Source: Niabella ginsenosidivorans
Lineage (GTDB): Bacteria; Bacteroidota; Bacteroidia; Chitinophagales; Chitinophagaceae
Reading direction: 5' to 3'
Assembly (NCBI RefSeq): GCF_001654455.1
Contig: NZ_CP015772.1
Coordinates: 2,418,001 to 2,482,000 of the forward strand
DNA length: 64,000 nt
This document shows, piece by piece, positions 45,390 to 54,170 of the stretch (within the stretch, counting starts at the first letter, position 1; each line of letters opens with the position of its first letter). Both the position numbers and the translations under genes were made by a program. The notes under the pieces are model-generated. The model was given only the letters and a program-made list of their open reading frames with translations, ran no database searches and had not been told where the DNA came from.

Positions 45390-46038
45390 AAACTGATTAT
45401 AAGGTTTATTTTTTATTATATGATTTACAAAACTTCAGGCACCTGCGGGATCACACTTGACTATCTGCGAAACGCAAAGATCTTAAAACTTCAAAACATC
45501 AGTATTTCCTTATTATTAATTTTTATGATCTCAAATGGAGGTTGCGTCAGGCATATTTTATCGTTATATTTCAAAAAGGCAAACTTTTTTTCGGGAATTT
45601 ATAAACTAAAAATAGCCAAGTTTAATCGAATAAGCAAATCTGAGGCAAACAGGAATGATTGGATGATTCCCATGTTTGAGCAAAAAAGCAGCTGATGGTA
45701 AGTTCCGTTTATAGATTTAGCAGCAACCACCCGGGCTTTTATAGTAAAATTTGCGGTATGAGGTCTCCGGCTTATACATTCATTCTATGTTCTTCAGCGC
45801 CTGTATCGCTAAAAGAAAACGGCCTTTTTTGTAATGAAGTTTTAAACTTCTATGAATATATCTTGAGGGTAAAAAAGTAATGGCAGCCCAAGCCCATGCG
45901 TTACAATGCCGTTCTGTAATATAAAATAAAAATCAATTTTAATAAATACAATGCATTGCAATTCATTAATTTATTCTATTTAAAATTTTATATTCTATAT
46001 TTCTTATTCTTTATTTATTATTTCCTGTTCCTTATTTC
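45390..46038. other. AT-rich intergenic stretch
   Basis: About 650 bases between two leftward genes. It includes a 15-base palindrome GAAGTTTTAAACTTC near 45836-45850 and, just before the rimO stop (about 45960-46030), a pyrimidine-rich run with repeated TTATTTTAT-like words. No gene is supported. Confidence 0.4.
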
Positions 46039-47349
46039 TCATTTCACCACCACCCCTTCCAGGTCGTAATCATAGGCCCTTTCAATTTTCACATTATAGA
46101 ATTCACCGGTCTTTAACGGAGCAGTTCCGGCAATGATCACTTCATTATCCACTTCCACACTGTCAAATTCCGTACGGCCAATATAACGCCCGGCTTCCTT
46201 TTTATCGATCAGTGTTTTGAACGTTTTTCCTACTTTTTCCTGGTTCAGCTCATAAGAGAGCTCCTGCTGGAACTCCATTATTTCCTGTGCCCTCCGCTCC
46301 TTTTCTTCCTGCGGAATGGTGTCAGCCAGTGCATAAGCGCTGGTATCTTCTTCATGCGAGTAAGTAAAAATACCCACACGGTCAAAGCGTTCTTTTGCTA
46401 AAAACTGTTTCAATTCTTCTATATCATCCAATGTTTCCCCCGGGAAGCCCGCGATCAGCGTGGTACGCAGGCAAATACCGGGCACTTTTTCGCGGATAGC
46501 ACTTACCAGGTCTTCCATTTCCCCCCGGGTGATCTGGCGTTTCATGGCCTTCAGCATGTTATCAGATGCATGCTGCAGGGGCATATCCAGGTAATTGCAG
46601 ATATTGTCCCGCTCCCGCATCACATCCAGCACCTCCAGAGGAAATTTGGTAGGATATGCATAATGCAGGCGGATCCACTCCAGGCCTTTAATATCCGCCA
46701 GCCGGTTCAGCAGATCGGGCAGCATTCTTTTCTTATAAATATCCAGGCCGTAATAAGTCAGCTCCTGGGCGATCAGCATCATTTCCTTTACGCCCATCTT
46801 CACCAGGTTCTCCGCTTCTGCCACCAGTTGATCAACAGGCCTGCTCACATGCCGGCCGCGCATTAAAGGAATGGCACAAAAAGAACAGGTACGGTTACAG
46901 CCTTCTGAAATTTTTAGATACGCATAATGTTTAGGAGTGGTCAGCAGGCGCTCGCCTAATAATTCTGCTTTATAATCTGCTTCAAACTGCTTCAGGATCA
47001 GCGGCAGCTCCATTGTGCCGAAAAAAGCATCCACTTCCGGAATCGCTTCCTCAAGGTTATTTTTATAGCGCTCGCTTAAGCAACCGGTCACATATACTTT
47101 ATCCAGCTGACCCTGCTTTTTATATTCTACCTGTTCCAGGATGGTATTGATGCTTTCCTCTTTCGCCTTATCAATAAAACCGCAGGTGTTGACCACAACA
47201 ATATTATGATCGAACTTCTTATTCTCATGCACCACGTCAATTTCATTCGCCTTCAGCTGGCCACTCAGCACCTCGCTGTCCACCATATTTTTACTGCACC
47301 CCAGGGTAATAATATTGACCTTATCTTTTTTTAATGTTTTTGCTTTCAA
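46039..47349 (-). CDS. rimO: Ribosomal protein S12 methylthiotransferase
   Basis: A 436-residue radical-SAM enzyme that methylthiolates Asp of ribosomal protein S12. The N-terminal UPF0004 domain (VNIITLGCSKNMVDSEVL, VVNTCGFIDKAKEES, VYVTGCLSERY) has three Cys for an iron-sulfur cluster. The radical-SAM core has the cluster motif CNRTCSFCAIP, with MRGRHVSRP following. The C-terminal TRAM domain (about 370-436) binds RNA. No ATG is available: TTG 47349 is chosen since it gives the family's usual LKAKTLKKDKVNIITLG start, and a -7 element lies 26-33 bases upstream. Confidence 0.95.
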   Translation of the reverse strand: MKAKTLKKDKVNIITLGCSKNMVDSEVLSGQLKANEIDVVHENKKFDHNIVVVNTCGFIDKAKEESINTILEQVEYKKQGQLDKVYVTGCLSERYKNNLEEAIPEVDAFFGTMELPLILKQFEADYKAELLGERLLTTPKHYAYLKISEGCNRTCSFCAIPLMRGRHVSRPVDQLVAEAENLVKMGVKEMMLIAQELTYYGLDIYKKRMLPDLLNRLADIKGLEWIRLHYAYPTKFPLEVLDVMRERDNICNYLDMPLQHASDNMLKAMKRQITRGEMEDLVSAIREKVPGICLRTTLIAGFPGETLDDIEELKQFLAKERFDRVGIFTYSHEEDTSAYALADTIPQEEKERRAQEIMEFQQELSYELNQEKVGKTFKTLIDKKEAGRYIGRTEFDSVEVDNEVIIAGTAPLKTGEFYNVKIERAYDYDLEGVVVK

Positions 47350-47374
47350 AACCGGATTACTGTTTTTAAGGGTG

Positions 47375-47382
47375 CAAAGGTA
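47375..47382 (-). promoter_or_regulatory. -7 promoter element TACCTTTG of rimO
   Basis: Minus-strand TAnnTTTG between the MscS gene and the rimO start. It shows rimO has its own promoter and rules out an upstream TTG (47385), which would lie inside the promoter. Confidence 0.6.
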
Positions 47383-47557
47383 CAACTAAGGAGCGGAAAT
47401 GCTCAAAATGCTTCGGTAGTAGTGCTGAGCAACTCATAATTAGCCAATTACAATCAGGTTTATTTAGGGCACGTCCGAAAATTTATCTGCAATTCTGAAA
47501 ACATTGTTGTATGATACTACAGCGGACAGAAAGGCCCTTTTTACAAATGTACTGCAT

Positions 47558-48403
47558 TTATTGCAGTGCCAGCACCGCATTCAGTACTGCGCTTTCAATA
47601 CGTTTTTGCCGCCGGTAGCTGCTGTCTGCGGTATTCAGTTCAACCTTATATTTTACAAAATCTTTCCCCAGTGCGGCTATCGTAACAACAATCTCACTAT
47701 CCGGAGCAAGATCCGGCAGCGACCTCAGCCCCGGCTCCAGTTGTTGCTTTAAAAACCCCGCATCTTTTTTTTCTGCTACGGGCAGTTCAAACTGAACAGA
47801 GAGCTTACTGGAAAACTGTGCCGATTTATTAATGACCACTGCCGTAAAAACAAGGTTGTTAGGTATCAGCACCATCGCTTCCTCCTCGTTCAGGATCACA
47901 ATATTTGAAAGTGTAATATCAATGATCTTTCCGGAATGGTCGCCTATTTTAATGTGATCGCCGATAGAAAACTGATCAGAGAACATAATAAGCAAACCGC
48001 TGATCATGTTGGTAATATATTCTCTGAAGATCACCACAATGGCCATTGCTACAATGGTCATACTGGTAATAAATTCTTTGGGGTCAATACCAAAGGCGAT
48101 CATTATTGCTATTACAAAAAAAACCACGTTTAAAATAGCAGCCACGCGGTTAATGCCCAGTACAAAGTTTCCTCTCACTTTCTGCGAAGCATGGCGCCGG
48201 TTATAAAATGCAACAAGGATAAACTTACCGATAGAGATCATTACGCTGGTGGTAAGAAAAAGATTGGCCCCGTAGGCCACCTGTTCCAGAACCGGGTGCG
48301 CTTCATAAAATGCAGCTATGTACAAAAAAGAAAAATTCAGCACCACCCATACCAGCGCCCTCAAAATAAATGAAACAGGTACCCTTTTCTTTTGTTCTTC
48401 CAT
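47558..48403 (-). CDS. Small-conductance mechanosensitive channel (MscS family)
   Basis: A 281-residue inner-membrane channel. Four hydrophobic helices (about 15-35, 45-68, 88-108, 112-140) end in the pore helix TIVAMAIVVIFREYITNMIS, followed by FSDQFSIGDHIKIGDHSGKI, the usual MscS beta-domain entry (G-D-x-I-x-I-x-x-x-x-G-x-V). The C-terminal alpha/beta cage follows. It opens under membrane tension to release solutes in osmotic downshock. It is slightly shorter than MscS-like proteins with extra N-terminal helices. Confidence 0.9.
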   Translation of the reverse strand: MEEQKKRVPVSFILRALVWVVLNFSFLYIAAFYEAHPVLEQVAYGANLFLTTSVMISIGKFILVAFYNRRHASQKVRGNFVLGINRVAAILNVVFFVIAIMIAFGIDPKEFITSMTIVAMAIVVIFREYITNMISGLLIMFSDQFSIGDHIKIGDHSGKIIDITLSNIVILNEEEAMVLIPNNLVFTAVVINKSAQFSSKLSVQFELPVAEKKDAGFLKQQLEPGLRSLPDLAPDSEIVVTIAALGKDFVKYKVELNTADSSYRRQKRIESAVLNAVLALQ

Positions 48404-48649
48404 CAGTGCAATTTAATGACCCGGCTCATTATTTTAAAATGAATTTCAAATATTCAGCAGCCACATCTGCCATCACTTTGCTTCGCAGACCAGCGCCGGT
48501 TCTGTTCCCGGGCTTTTTTACAATAAAAATACAACAGTAGTTCATAAAAACGGTCCGTTACCTGAATGATTCAATATACCTGCTCTGCCCTCTTTCGGTT
48601 TTATGCACGCATGTGGATTTTAATATTTGCTTTGGTTAGCACCACCTGC

Positions 48650-48657
48650 TATCTTTG
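48650..48657 (+). promoter_or_regulatory. -7 promoter element TATCTTTG
   Basis: TAnnTTTG ending 5 bases before the ATG at 48663. A transcript starting a few bases downstream would be leaderless or use Met7 (48681). Confidence 0.55.
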
Positions 48658-48662
48658 ACCGG

Positions 48663-49523
48663 ATGGATGATAAAAATGAAATGAACGCATTGCTCAACCT
48701 GATTGATGACCCAGACAGGGAGATCTACGAGGCCGTCAGCAATCGCATTATTTCTTATGGACCGCCCGTGATACCTACCCTGGAGCATTTGTGGGAAACG
48801 ACCGCTGATTCAGTGGTGCAGGAACGCATTGAACTGCTGATCCACCGCCTTTATTTTTCCGGGCTGCTGGCAGATTTTAATGAATGGAATAACGCAGGCC
48901 ACCATGAATTAATGCCGGCGCTTTTACTGATCACAAAATTCCTGTACCCCGAAATGCAAGCGGCTAAAGTATTGCATAACGTAGAGCGTTTGCGGAGAAA
49001 TATCTGGCTGGAGCTGAATAATTACCTCACGCCCCTGGAGCAGGTAAATATCATCAACAGCATTATTTATAACTACATCGGTATTAAGGGCACCACCAAC
49101 AATACAGAGCGCCCGAATGAATACTTACTCCCCAAGATCCTTGAATCAAAAAAGGGCAATCAAACCGGCCTTGGATCTTTATACCTGTTACTGGTTGAAA
49201 TGCTGGATATTCCTATACGCCTGATGCGCGTGCCCCATCAGTTTGTGCTGGGCTACTGCAAACCCGGACTGGGCAGCACCAGCGGAAACTACGAAGTGGA
49301 TTTTTTTATAGAACCTTCATTAGGGCAGGTTTTTACACATAACGACCTGCGGCATTATCTTTCAAAGATCGCCGTTGAAAATAAACCCGAATATTTAAAG
49401 CCCCGGTCTAACCTTGAAGTGATCTGCCAGATCATTACCGATTTCAGGGAATGTTTTAACAATGATCAGCAGCAGGTGCAGTATGAAGAATTAAGTGAGC
49501 TGATCCGGTTGCTTTGCTCATAA
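48663..49523 (+). CDS. Transglutaminase-like (SirB1-type) protein
   Basis: A 286-residue soluble protein of the SirB1/transglutaminase-like family. VLHNVERLRRNIWLELNNYL, SIIYNYIGIKGTTNN, PKILESKKGNQTGLGSLYL and LMRVPHQFVLGYCKPG follow the family's order; His at about 206 and Asp at about 224 are candidate catalytic positions. The usual Cys of transglutaminases is replaced here by a Gly/Ser-type GNQTGLGSLY. This suggests a non-enzymatic protein-binding role, as for other members of this group. Confidence 0.8.
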   Translation: MDDKNEMNALLNLIDDPDREIYEAVSNRIISYGPPVIPTLEHLWETTADSVVQERIELLIHRLYFSGLLADFNEWNNAGHHELMPALLLITKFLYPEMQAAKVLHNVERLRRNIWLELNNYLTPLEQVNIINSIIYNYIGIKGTTNNTERPNEYLLPKILESKKGNQTGLGSLYLLLVEMLDIPIRLMRVPHQFVLGYCKPGLGSTSGNYEVDFFIEPSLGQVFTHNDLRHYLSKIAVENKPEYLKPRSNLEVICQIITDFRECFNNDQQQVQYEELSELIRLLCS

Positions 49524-50212
49524 CATATATACTCCTATTCCTTTTGCGGGTGCCTGCAAGGGCTCAGCACTTTGTCCTCAAGATCACTCATTTTATTCTT
49601 TGTAACACCGTTCAGCCTTTAAAAGACAGTGTCACCCTGAGTTTTTTATTTGCGTTGCAAAAACAAAGAGGCGATGACAAGTTTTTTACCGTCACCTCTA
49701 CCGAAGCGGAGAGGTCTCTTCATGAGTTAGAGATGCCTCGGCTGCGCTCGGCATGACGATACGTGTGATTGATCTCCAATGTATAAGGTAACATGTTATT
49801 GGCAGCCTCACGAAGGGTGAGGTTGCAATCGAATCATGGTTCGTCAGGCTGTTAATTAGAAGTGGTATAATATTTTGATAATCAATAATATACAAGCACT
49901 TCATTTTAACCGCAGCCTGCCCGAATGGTACAGGCGGGCGAAGCGGAGTGGAGAAATCTCCACAGAGTTAGAGACCCCTCGGTTTCGCTGCGCTCCACTC
50001 GGAGTGACGCTTGCAAGGAACCTGTCATTTTAAAGAGTTTAATTTTCCTATTATTTGTGCCTCAGCCTGACATACCTTCACCTGGTGCAATTTAAAAGTC
50101 TAAATGGTATAACAGTTCGGATCGCGAACTCTTATACTGTCACCTCCTGGCAGCAAGGGATCTCCCCGGTATTCTACAGATATGCGAACCGTGGAAATGC
50201 AACCCATCCGCC
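49524..50212. repeat. Intergenic stretch with two copies of an interspersed repeat
   Basis: About 690 bases without a gene. Two related segments (49700-49758 and 49938-50009) share GAAGCGGAG, then GAGTTAGAGA, then CTCGG with CTGCGCTC, and end in ATGACG or GTGACG. This is the wording of small hairpin-forming intergenic repeats common in Bacteroidota. They flank about 180 bases of AT-rich sequence. Confidence 0.6.
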
Positions 50213-50926
50213 CTATTTAAACGTTACAGGACAGCTAATGGCCTGTGCCGCCGCCGCATGGGGATAGGCCGGACTGATAAAGGGAATGCCGAGGTTAAGC
50301 CCCCGCAGGATGATCAAAACAGCCGCTACGGCCATAAAATAAGAAGGGAGTTTCCGCATTTTATTTCTTAGCGAGAAAGATACATGATGACCGGTTAGCA
50401 TCAGCAAACCCATAAGGGGAAGCGTGCCCATACCAAATGCCGCCATAAATACCCCTGATTGCAAAGGGCCGCCAATAAGCAAGGCAGATGCTACTGCCAT
50501 GTATACCATTCCACAGGGCAATAATCCGTTGAGCATTCCGATCATAAAGAAGGTGGCCGGTTTATTTTTCCGGGAAAGAAAACGGGCCAGTGCCCTTTTC
50601 AGCCATAAACGAAAACCGTTCAGCAGTTTTACATCAGGCAAATACCGCCCCGCAATTAATACGATCAAAATGATAACACCTGTAATAACTGCAAACAATT
50701 GCTGGTAAGCAGTTATAACCATCCTGTGCCCCAGTAAGCCCAATAAGGTGCCCAGCAAAAAATAAGTGGCCGTTCTGCCCAGGTTATAGAGCAGGATCGA
50801 TACCACCCTGCCAATCCTGCCGGTATGACTTAGGGGCAGCGAAAGCGCCAGCGGCCCGCACATGCCCACGCAGTGAAGGCTTCCGGCCATTCCCAACCCC
50901 ATTCCTATAAGTACTGCTTCCATCAT
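50213..50926 (-). CDS. SafE/DsbD-type membrane protein of the cbb3 oxidase locus
   Basis: A 237-residue inner-membrane protein with about six helices. GSLHCVGMCGPLALSLPLSH and GLLPCGMVYMAVASALLIGG carry the Cys-containing motifs of the DsbD_2 (cytochrome c biogenesis-like) family, often annotated as sulfite exporter TauE/SafE. Encoded at the end of cco operons, it is thought to help copper or heme supply. Its ATG overlaps the ccoH stop (TAATG), so translation is coupled. Confidence 0.88.
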   Translation of the reverse strand: MMEAVLIGMGLGMAGSLHCVGMCGPLALSLPLSHTGRIGRVVSILLYNLGRTATYFLLGTLLGLLGHRMVITAYQQLFAVITGVIILIVLIAGRYLPDVKLLNGFRLWLKRALARFLSRKNKPATFFMIGMLNGLLPCGMVYMAVASALLIGGPLQSGVFMAAFGMGTLPLMGLLMLTGHHVSFSLRNKMRKLPSYFMAVAAVLIILRGLNLGIPFISPAYPHAAAAQAISCPVTFK

Positions 50927-51363
50927 TACTGTACCCGGAAATTCTGTTCATGATAATAAGCGCTATCATTATTTACCCAGTGCATACGCACCCGGTACCA
51001 TCCTTTCATCAGCATGCTTACCGGCAGGCGGTAAACAGGAGCTGCGGAGGTGCCCATATCCAGTTTCCTGTCGCCCTTGCTGCCAGATAACCTCAGGAAC
51101 TCGATCGCCCCGGAGCGGATGTTACCGGAAGCTGCTGAAGGCAGCTGCACTTCCACAAAATTGTTCAGTGTTTTGATCATTACAGCTTCCCCTGTGGCTT
51201 TAAGACGCTTACGGCCATCTATGACCTTTTGATAAGCCAGCTCCTTTTCATAATAATCCGAATCGATCATTTCATTGGTTTGCCTTGTTGCCACAACAAC
51301 CATTGAAATCATTCCCACTAAAAAGATCCCCAATATGATCAGCACCCTGTATCCCCAGCTCAT
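50926..51363 (-). CDS. ccoH: FixH/CcoH-type cbb3 oxidase assembly protein
   Basis: A 145-residue protein with one N-terminal helix (MSWGYRVLIILGIFLVGMIS). The motif ATRQTNEMIDSDYYEKELAYQ is typical of FixH, and a periplasmic beta-rich domain follows. FixH/CcoH is needed for stable assembly of cbb3 oxidase. ATG 51363 is chosen over a TTG four codons upstream. Directly downstream of ccoG in the same unit. Confidence 0.9.
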   Translation of the reverse strand: MSWGYRVLIILGIFLVGMISMVVVATRQTNEMIDSDYYEKELAYQKVIDGRKRLKATGEAVMIKTLNNFVEVQLPSAASGNIRSGAIEFLRLSGSKGDRKLDMGTSAAPVYRLPVSMLMKGWYRVRMHWVNNDSAYYHEQNFRVQ

Positions 51364-51383
51364 ATCATTCTTCAATTTAAAGG

Positions 51384-52808
51384 TTAAATAAACGGTCCCA
51401 GGAACTTTGACCGGACGGTTGCGGCTTTAATACCTTCTGTGTAAACCCCGATAGTCATATCTGTAGATCTTACCCTGATGGCCGATTTAGGAACAGTAAT
51501 AAAAAAAGTAATGATGCTCAGGCTTTCTGCTTTCAGGCGGTTATGATCCGCGTCTACCCTTTTTATGATCCCCGGAACATTACCTTCTATTTTCAGTTCA
51601 TACTGCACGTCCTTTTTTGTTTTATTGATCACTTTAGCCTGGAACAGGTTCGACAAAGAATCTGTTCCTACCTCCTGGTACAATTGCCCCTTAACACGGG
51701 AAATAGTGGTATCAATGCTTTTCCGGGAAAAAACCAAAAAGCTCATCAGGCCCGCCAGCACCATAAGGATAACAGAATAAAACTGCATCCTGCCATTAAA
51801 ATGAAACGGCTGTTTTTTTGAGATCTGGTTTTCCGATGCCATCCGGATCAGGCCCGGTGGCCGGTTGATCTTCAGCATTACAGAATTGCAGGCATCGATG
51901 CAGGCAGTACAGCCCACGCATTCCATTTGCACACCATTGCGGATATCAATACCCGTTGGGCATACATGTACGCATAATTTACAGTCGATACAGTCTCCAA
52001 AAGAACCGGTACTGTTTTTTTTGAGCTTCCCTCTCGGCTCACCCCTGTTATAATCATAGGAAACCTGCATGGTATCTTTATCAAAGAGCACTCCCTGCAA
52101 TCTTCCATACGGGCAAACGGTGGTACAAACGATATCCCTTACAAAGGCAAATACAAAATAAAAAAGCACAGTAAAAAAAAGCAGCCCGGCAAAGATCCCG
52201 GCATTCTCTGATAGGGAGCCGCTCATAAGATCTAAAACCTTGCGGGCTCCTAAAATATAAGAAAGGAAAGTGTGCGCAATCAAAAAGGAAATAATAAAAA
52301 ACAGAAGGTGCTTAATGGCTTTACGGATAAGTTTACGGGCATGAAACGGCTCCTGGCTCAGTTTTTTCTGCTGCGTGGGCGAACCTTCGATCCACCATTC
52401 AATTTTACGGAATACAAATTCCATAAAAATGGTTTGGGGGCATACCCAGCCACAGAACACCCTTCCGTAAATAACCGTAAACAGGGCAATAAAAACGATC
52501 AGCACAATCATTGCCACGGCAAAGATGATAAAATCATCCGGCCAGAAAATCTTACCTAATATAATAAAGCGCGCCTCCGGAAAATTCAGCTGCAATGCCG
52601 GCAACCCGTTTATTTTTATGAACGGGAGGGCGAAGAACAGGCCCAGGTACAGGAATGCCAGGTATTGCCTGTACTGATACAGCCTGCCGTGGGGCTGTAA
52701 CGCAAACACCCACCGGCGTCTGCCTTTTTCATTCACATTGCTGTGCCTGTCGCGGAAATTATCTTCCTTTTTTATGGGCTTATCTGTTACAAAAACATCC
52801 ATTAGCAT
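51384..52808 (-). CDS. ccoG: cbb3 oxidase accessory protein CcoG (polyferredoxin, RdxA/FixG)
   Basis: A 474-residue membrane iron-sulfur protein. Five or so helices contain GRVFCGWVCPQTIFMEFVFR and DIVCTTVCPYGRLQGVLFDK. Two 4Fe-4S motifs follow (CIDCKLCVHVCP at about 255 and CVGCTACIDACNSV at about 285), then a helix and a C-terminal IG-like periplasmic domain. CcoG is proposed to reduce Cu(II) for insertion into cbb3. Stop and start signals place it 4 bases after ccoP. Confidence 0.95.
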   Translation of the reverse strand: MLMDVFVTDKPIKKEDNFRDRHSNVNEKGRRRWVFALQPHGRLYQYRQYLAFLYLGLFFALPFIKINGLPALQLNFPEARFIILGKIFWPDDFIIFAVAMIVLIVFIALFTVIYGRVFCGWVCPQTIFMEFVFRKIEWWIEGSPTQQKKLSQEPFHARKLIRKAIKHLLFFIISFLIAHTFLSYILGARKVLDLMSGSLSENAGIFAGLLFFTVLFYFVFAFVRDIVCTTVCPYGRLQGVLFDKDTMQVSYDYNRGEPRGKLKKNSTGSFGDCIDCKLCVHVCPTGIDIRNGVQMECVGCTACIDACNSVMLKINRPPGLIRMASENQISKKQPFHFNGRMQFYSVILMVLAGLMSFLVFSRKSIDTTISRVKGQLYQEVGTDSLSNLFQAKVINKTKKDVQYELKIEGNVPGIIKRVDADHNRLKAESLSIITFFITVPKSAIRVRSTDMTIGVYTEGIKAATVRSKFLGPFI

Positions 52809-52812
52809 TTTT

Positions 52813-53976
52813 TTAATCCCTGCTTACTGTAACCCGGCTTGCCGCGCTGTCTGCAGGCCGGGCTGCCACACTGTCTTTTTTAGCAGACTCATCTTTATAA
52901 AGTTCACCCTGTGGCTCCTTGGCACCCGGCGGGTTAGTGCCATGAAGTGATTTGATATAACTGGCCAGCTCAGCGATCTGCTGCGCAGAGAAGACATCTT
53001 TCCAACTCATCATTCCTTTTTCAACCACGCCAAACTTAATCGTATGGAAAACCGATCCTATCGCTCCCCCATGCAGCCAGTAATCATCAGTAAGGTTGGG
53101 GCCTACCCCTCCCTGACCTGCATTGCCATGACAGGCCGTGCAGTTATTCACAAAAAGTTTTTTTCCTGCTTCTATTCCTGCTGCATCCAGCATTACAACG
53201 GTCTGCTCATTGACCGCATCGCCTTTTGTTTTGAGATACTCTGCCACCCGAAGGTTCCCTTTTGTTACGGCAATCTCGTATTCTTCATACTGGTTGGGAG
53301 CTGCATGCGCCACATGATACCGCCAAAGGTACCCCAGCCCGAAAAGGATGGAAGCAATAAAAGCGACAGAGAACCAGGGTGGCGTAGGGTTATCCAGTTC
53401 CCGGATGCCGTCATAGCTATGGCCCACATCCAGGTTATGCTCCTCTTCAATGGGCTTTAATTTATTGGCCCGGCTCCACCAGGAGCCCAGCCTTTTAAAA
53501 CGCTCTTTGCGGGCCAGAGCTTTCCGCTCCTGCAACTCCTCAATGCCTGTAAAAAAGCGGATCCAGTATATAAATGCGCAGATGATCAAAAGTTCCAGGG
53601 CTAGCGCGCCAATAAGAACATAACGTGCGATCTTTTCGTAAGTAAAAGGGTTAGCTATTGCAGGCGCAGCATCCTGAGCCCATCCGGTAGCGGCACACAG
53701 GACTGCTGCTATTAATAAAAGCGGCTTGATCATGGTGCTTTCCTTCTTTTCCTTTGCCTTACGTTCCTGGTACACATCCATGGAAGCTCTTAATGTAAAA
53801 GCAAGGATACCGATGATGAAAAGCAGAAAAACGATCATAACCGTTAATACAGTATTCACGTCCAGTATCAGCCGGGGCGTTGGAACGGCTTTTTCCTGAG
53901 CCAGCAAAGACAGCGGGCATAAGCTGCCGGATATAAAGAGCAGCAGCCTGTTGTTGATTTGTTGCTTTCGATTCAT
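52813..53976 (-). CDS. ccoP: cbb3 cytochrome c oxidase subunit III, mono-heme (CcoP)
   Basis: A 387-residue membrane-anchored c-type cytochrome. It has three or four hydrophobic helices (about 12-27, 38-62, 84-100, 118-141, 205-222) and a periplasmic domain with one heme motif CTACHG (Cys279, Cys282, His283) and an axial-Met region GMMSW. Proteobacterial CcoP has two hemes; here there is one. The middle segment MIKPLLLIAAVLCAATGWAQ looks like a second signal peptide. The start overlaps the ccoQ stop (TAATG). Confidence 0.92.
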   Translation of the reverse strand: MNRKQQINNRLLLFISGSLCPLSLLAQEKAVPTPRLILDVNTVLTVMIVFLLFIIGILAFTLRASMDVYQERKAKEKKESTMIKPLLLIAAVLCAATGWAQDAAPAIANPFTYEKIARYVLIGALALELLIICAFIYWIRFFTGIEELQERKALARKERFKRLGSWWSRANKLKPIEEEHNLDVGHSYDGIRELDNPTPPWFSVAFIASILFGLGYLWRYHVAHAAPNQYEEYEIAVTKGNLRVAEYLKTKGDAVNEQTVVMLDAAGIEAGKKLFVNNCTACHGNAGQGGVGPNLTDDYWLHGGAIGSVFHTIKFGVVEKGMMSWKDVFSAQQIAELASYIKSLHGTNPPGAKEPQGELYKDESAKKDSVAARPADSAASRVTVSRD

Positions 53977-54149
53977 TACAGTCCTTTTTTTTCGTCAAGA
54001 GGCAGATTTTCCATTTCAGCGATTGTCTCATTACTGGCGCGCATGGCATAGAGCACTACCAGTACAAATACGATGGTAAACAGCAGCAGTGATAGCAGCG
54101 GGTAAATGCCTACCCCGCTTATTTTTTCCAAATAATTTACAAACTTCAT
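53976..54149 (-). CDS. ccoQ: cbb3 oxidase small subunit CcoQ
   Basis: A 57-residue protein: MKFVNYLEKISGVGIYPLLS, then LLLFTIVFVLVVLYAM as one transmembrane helix, then an acidic tail ending LDEKKGL. Size, position between ccoNO and ccoP, and overlap with ccoP by the TAATG motif identify CcoQ, which stabilises the oxidase. Confidence 0.88.
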   Translation of the reverse strand: MKFVNYLEKISGVGIYPLLSLLLFTIVFVLVVLYAMRASNETIAEMENLPLDEKKGL

Positions 54150-54170
54150 AGTGTGTATCGTTTAATGTGG

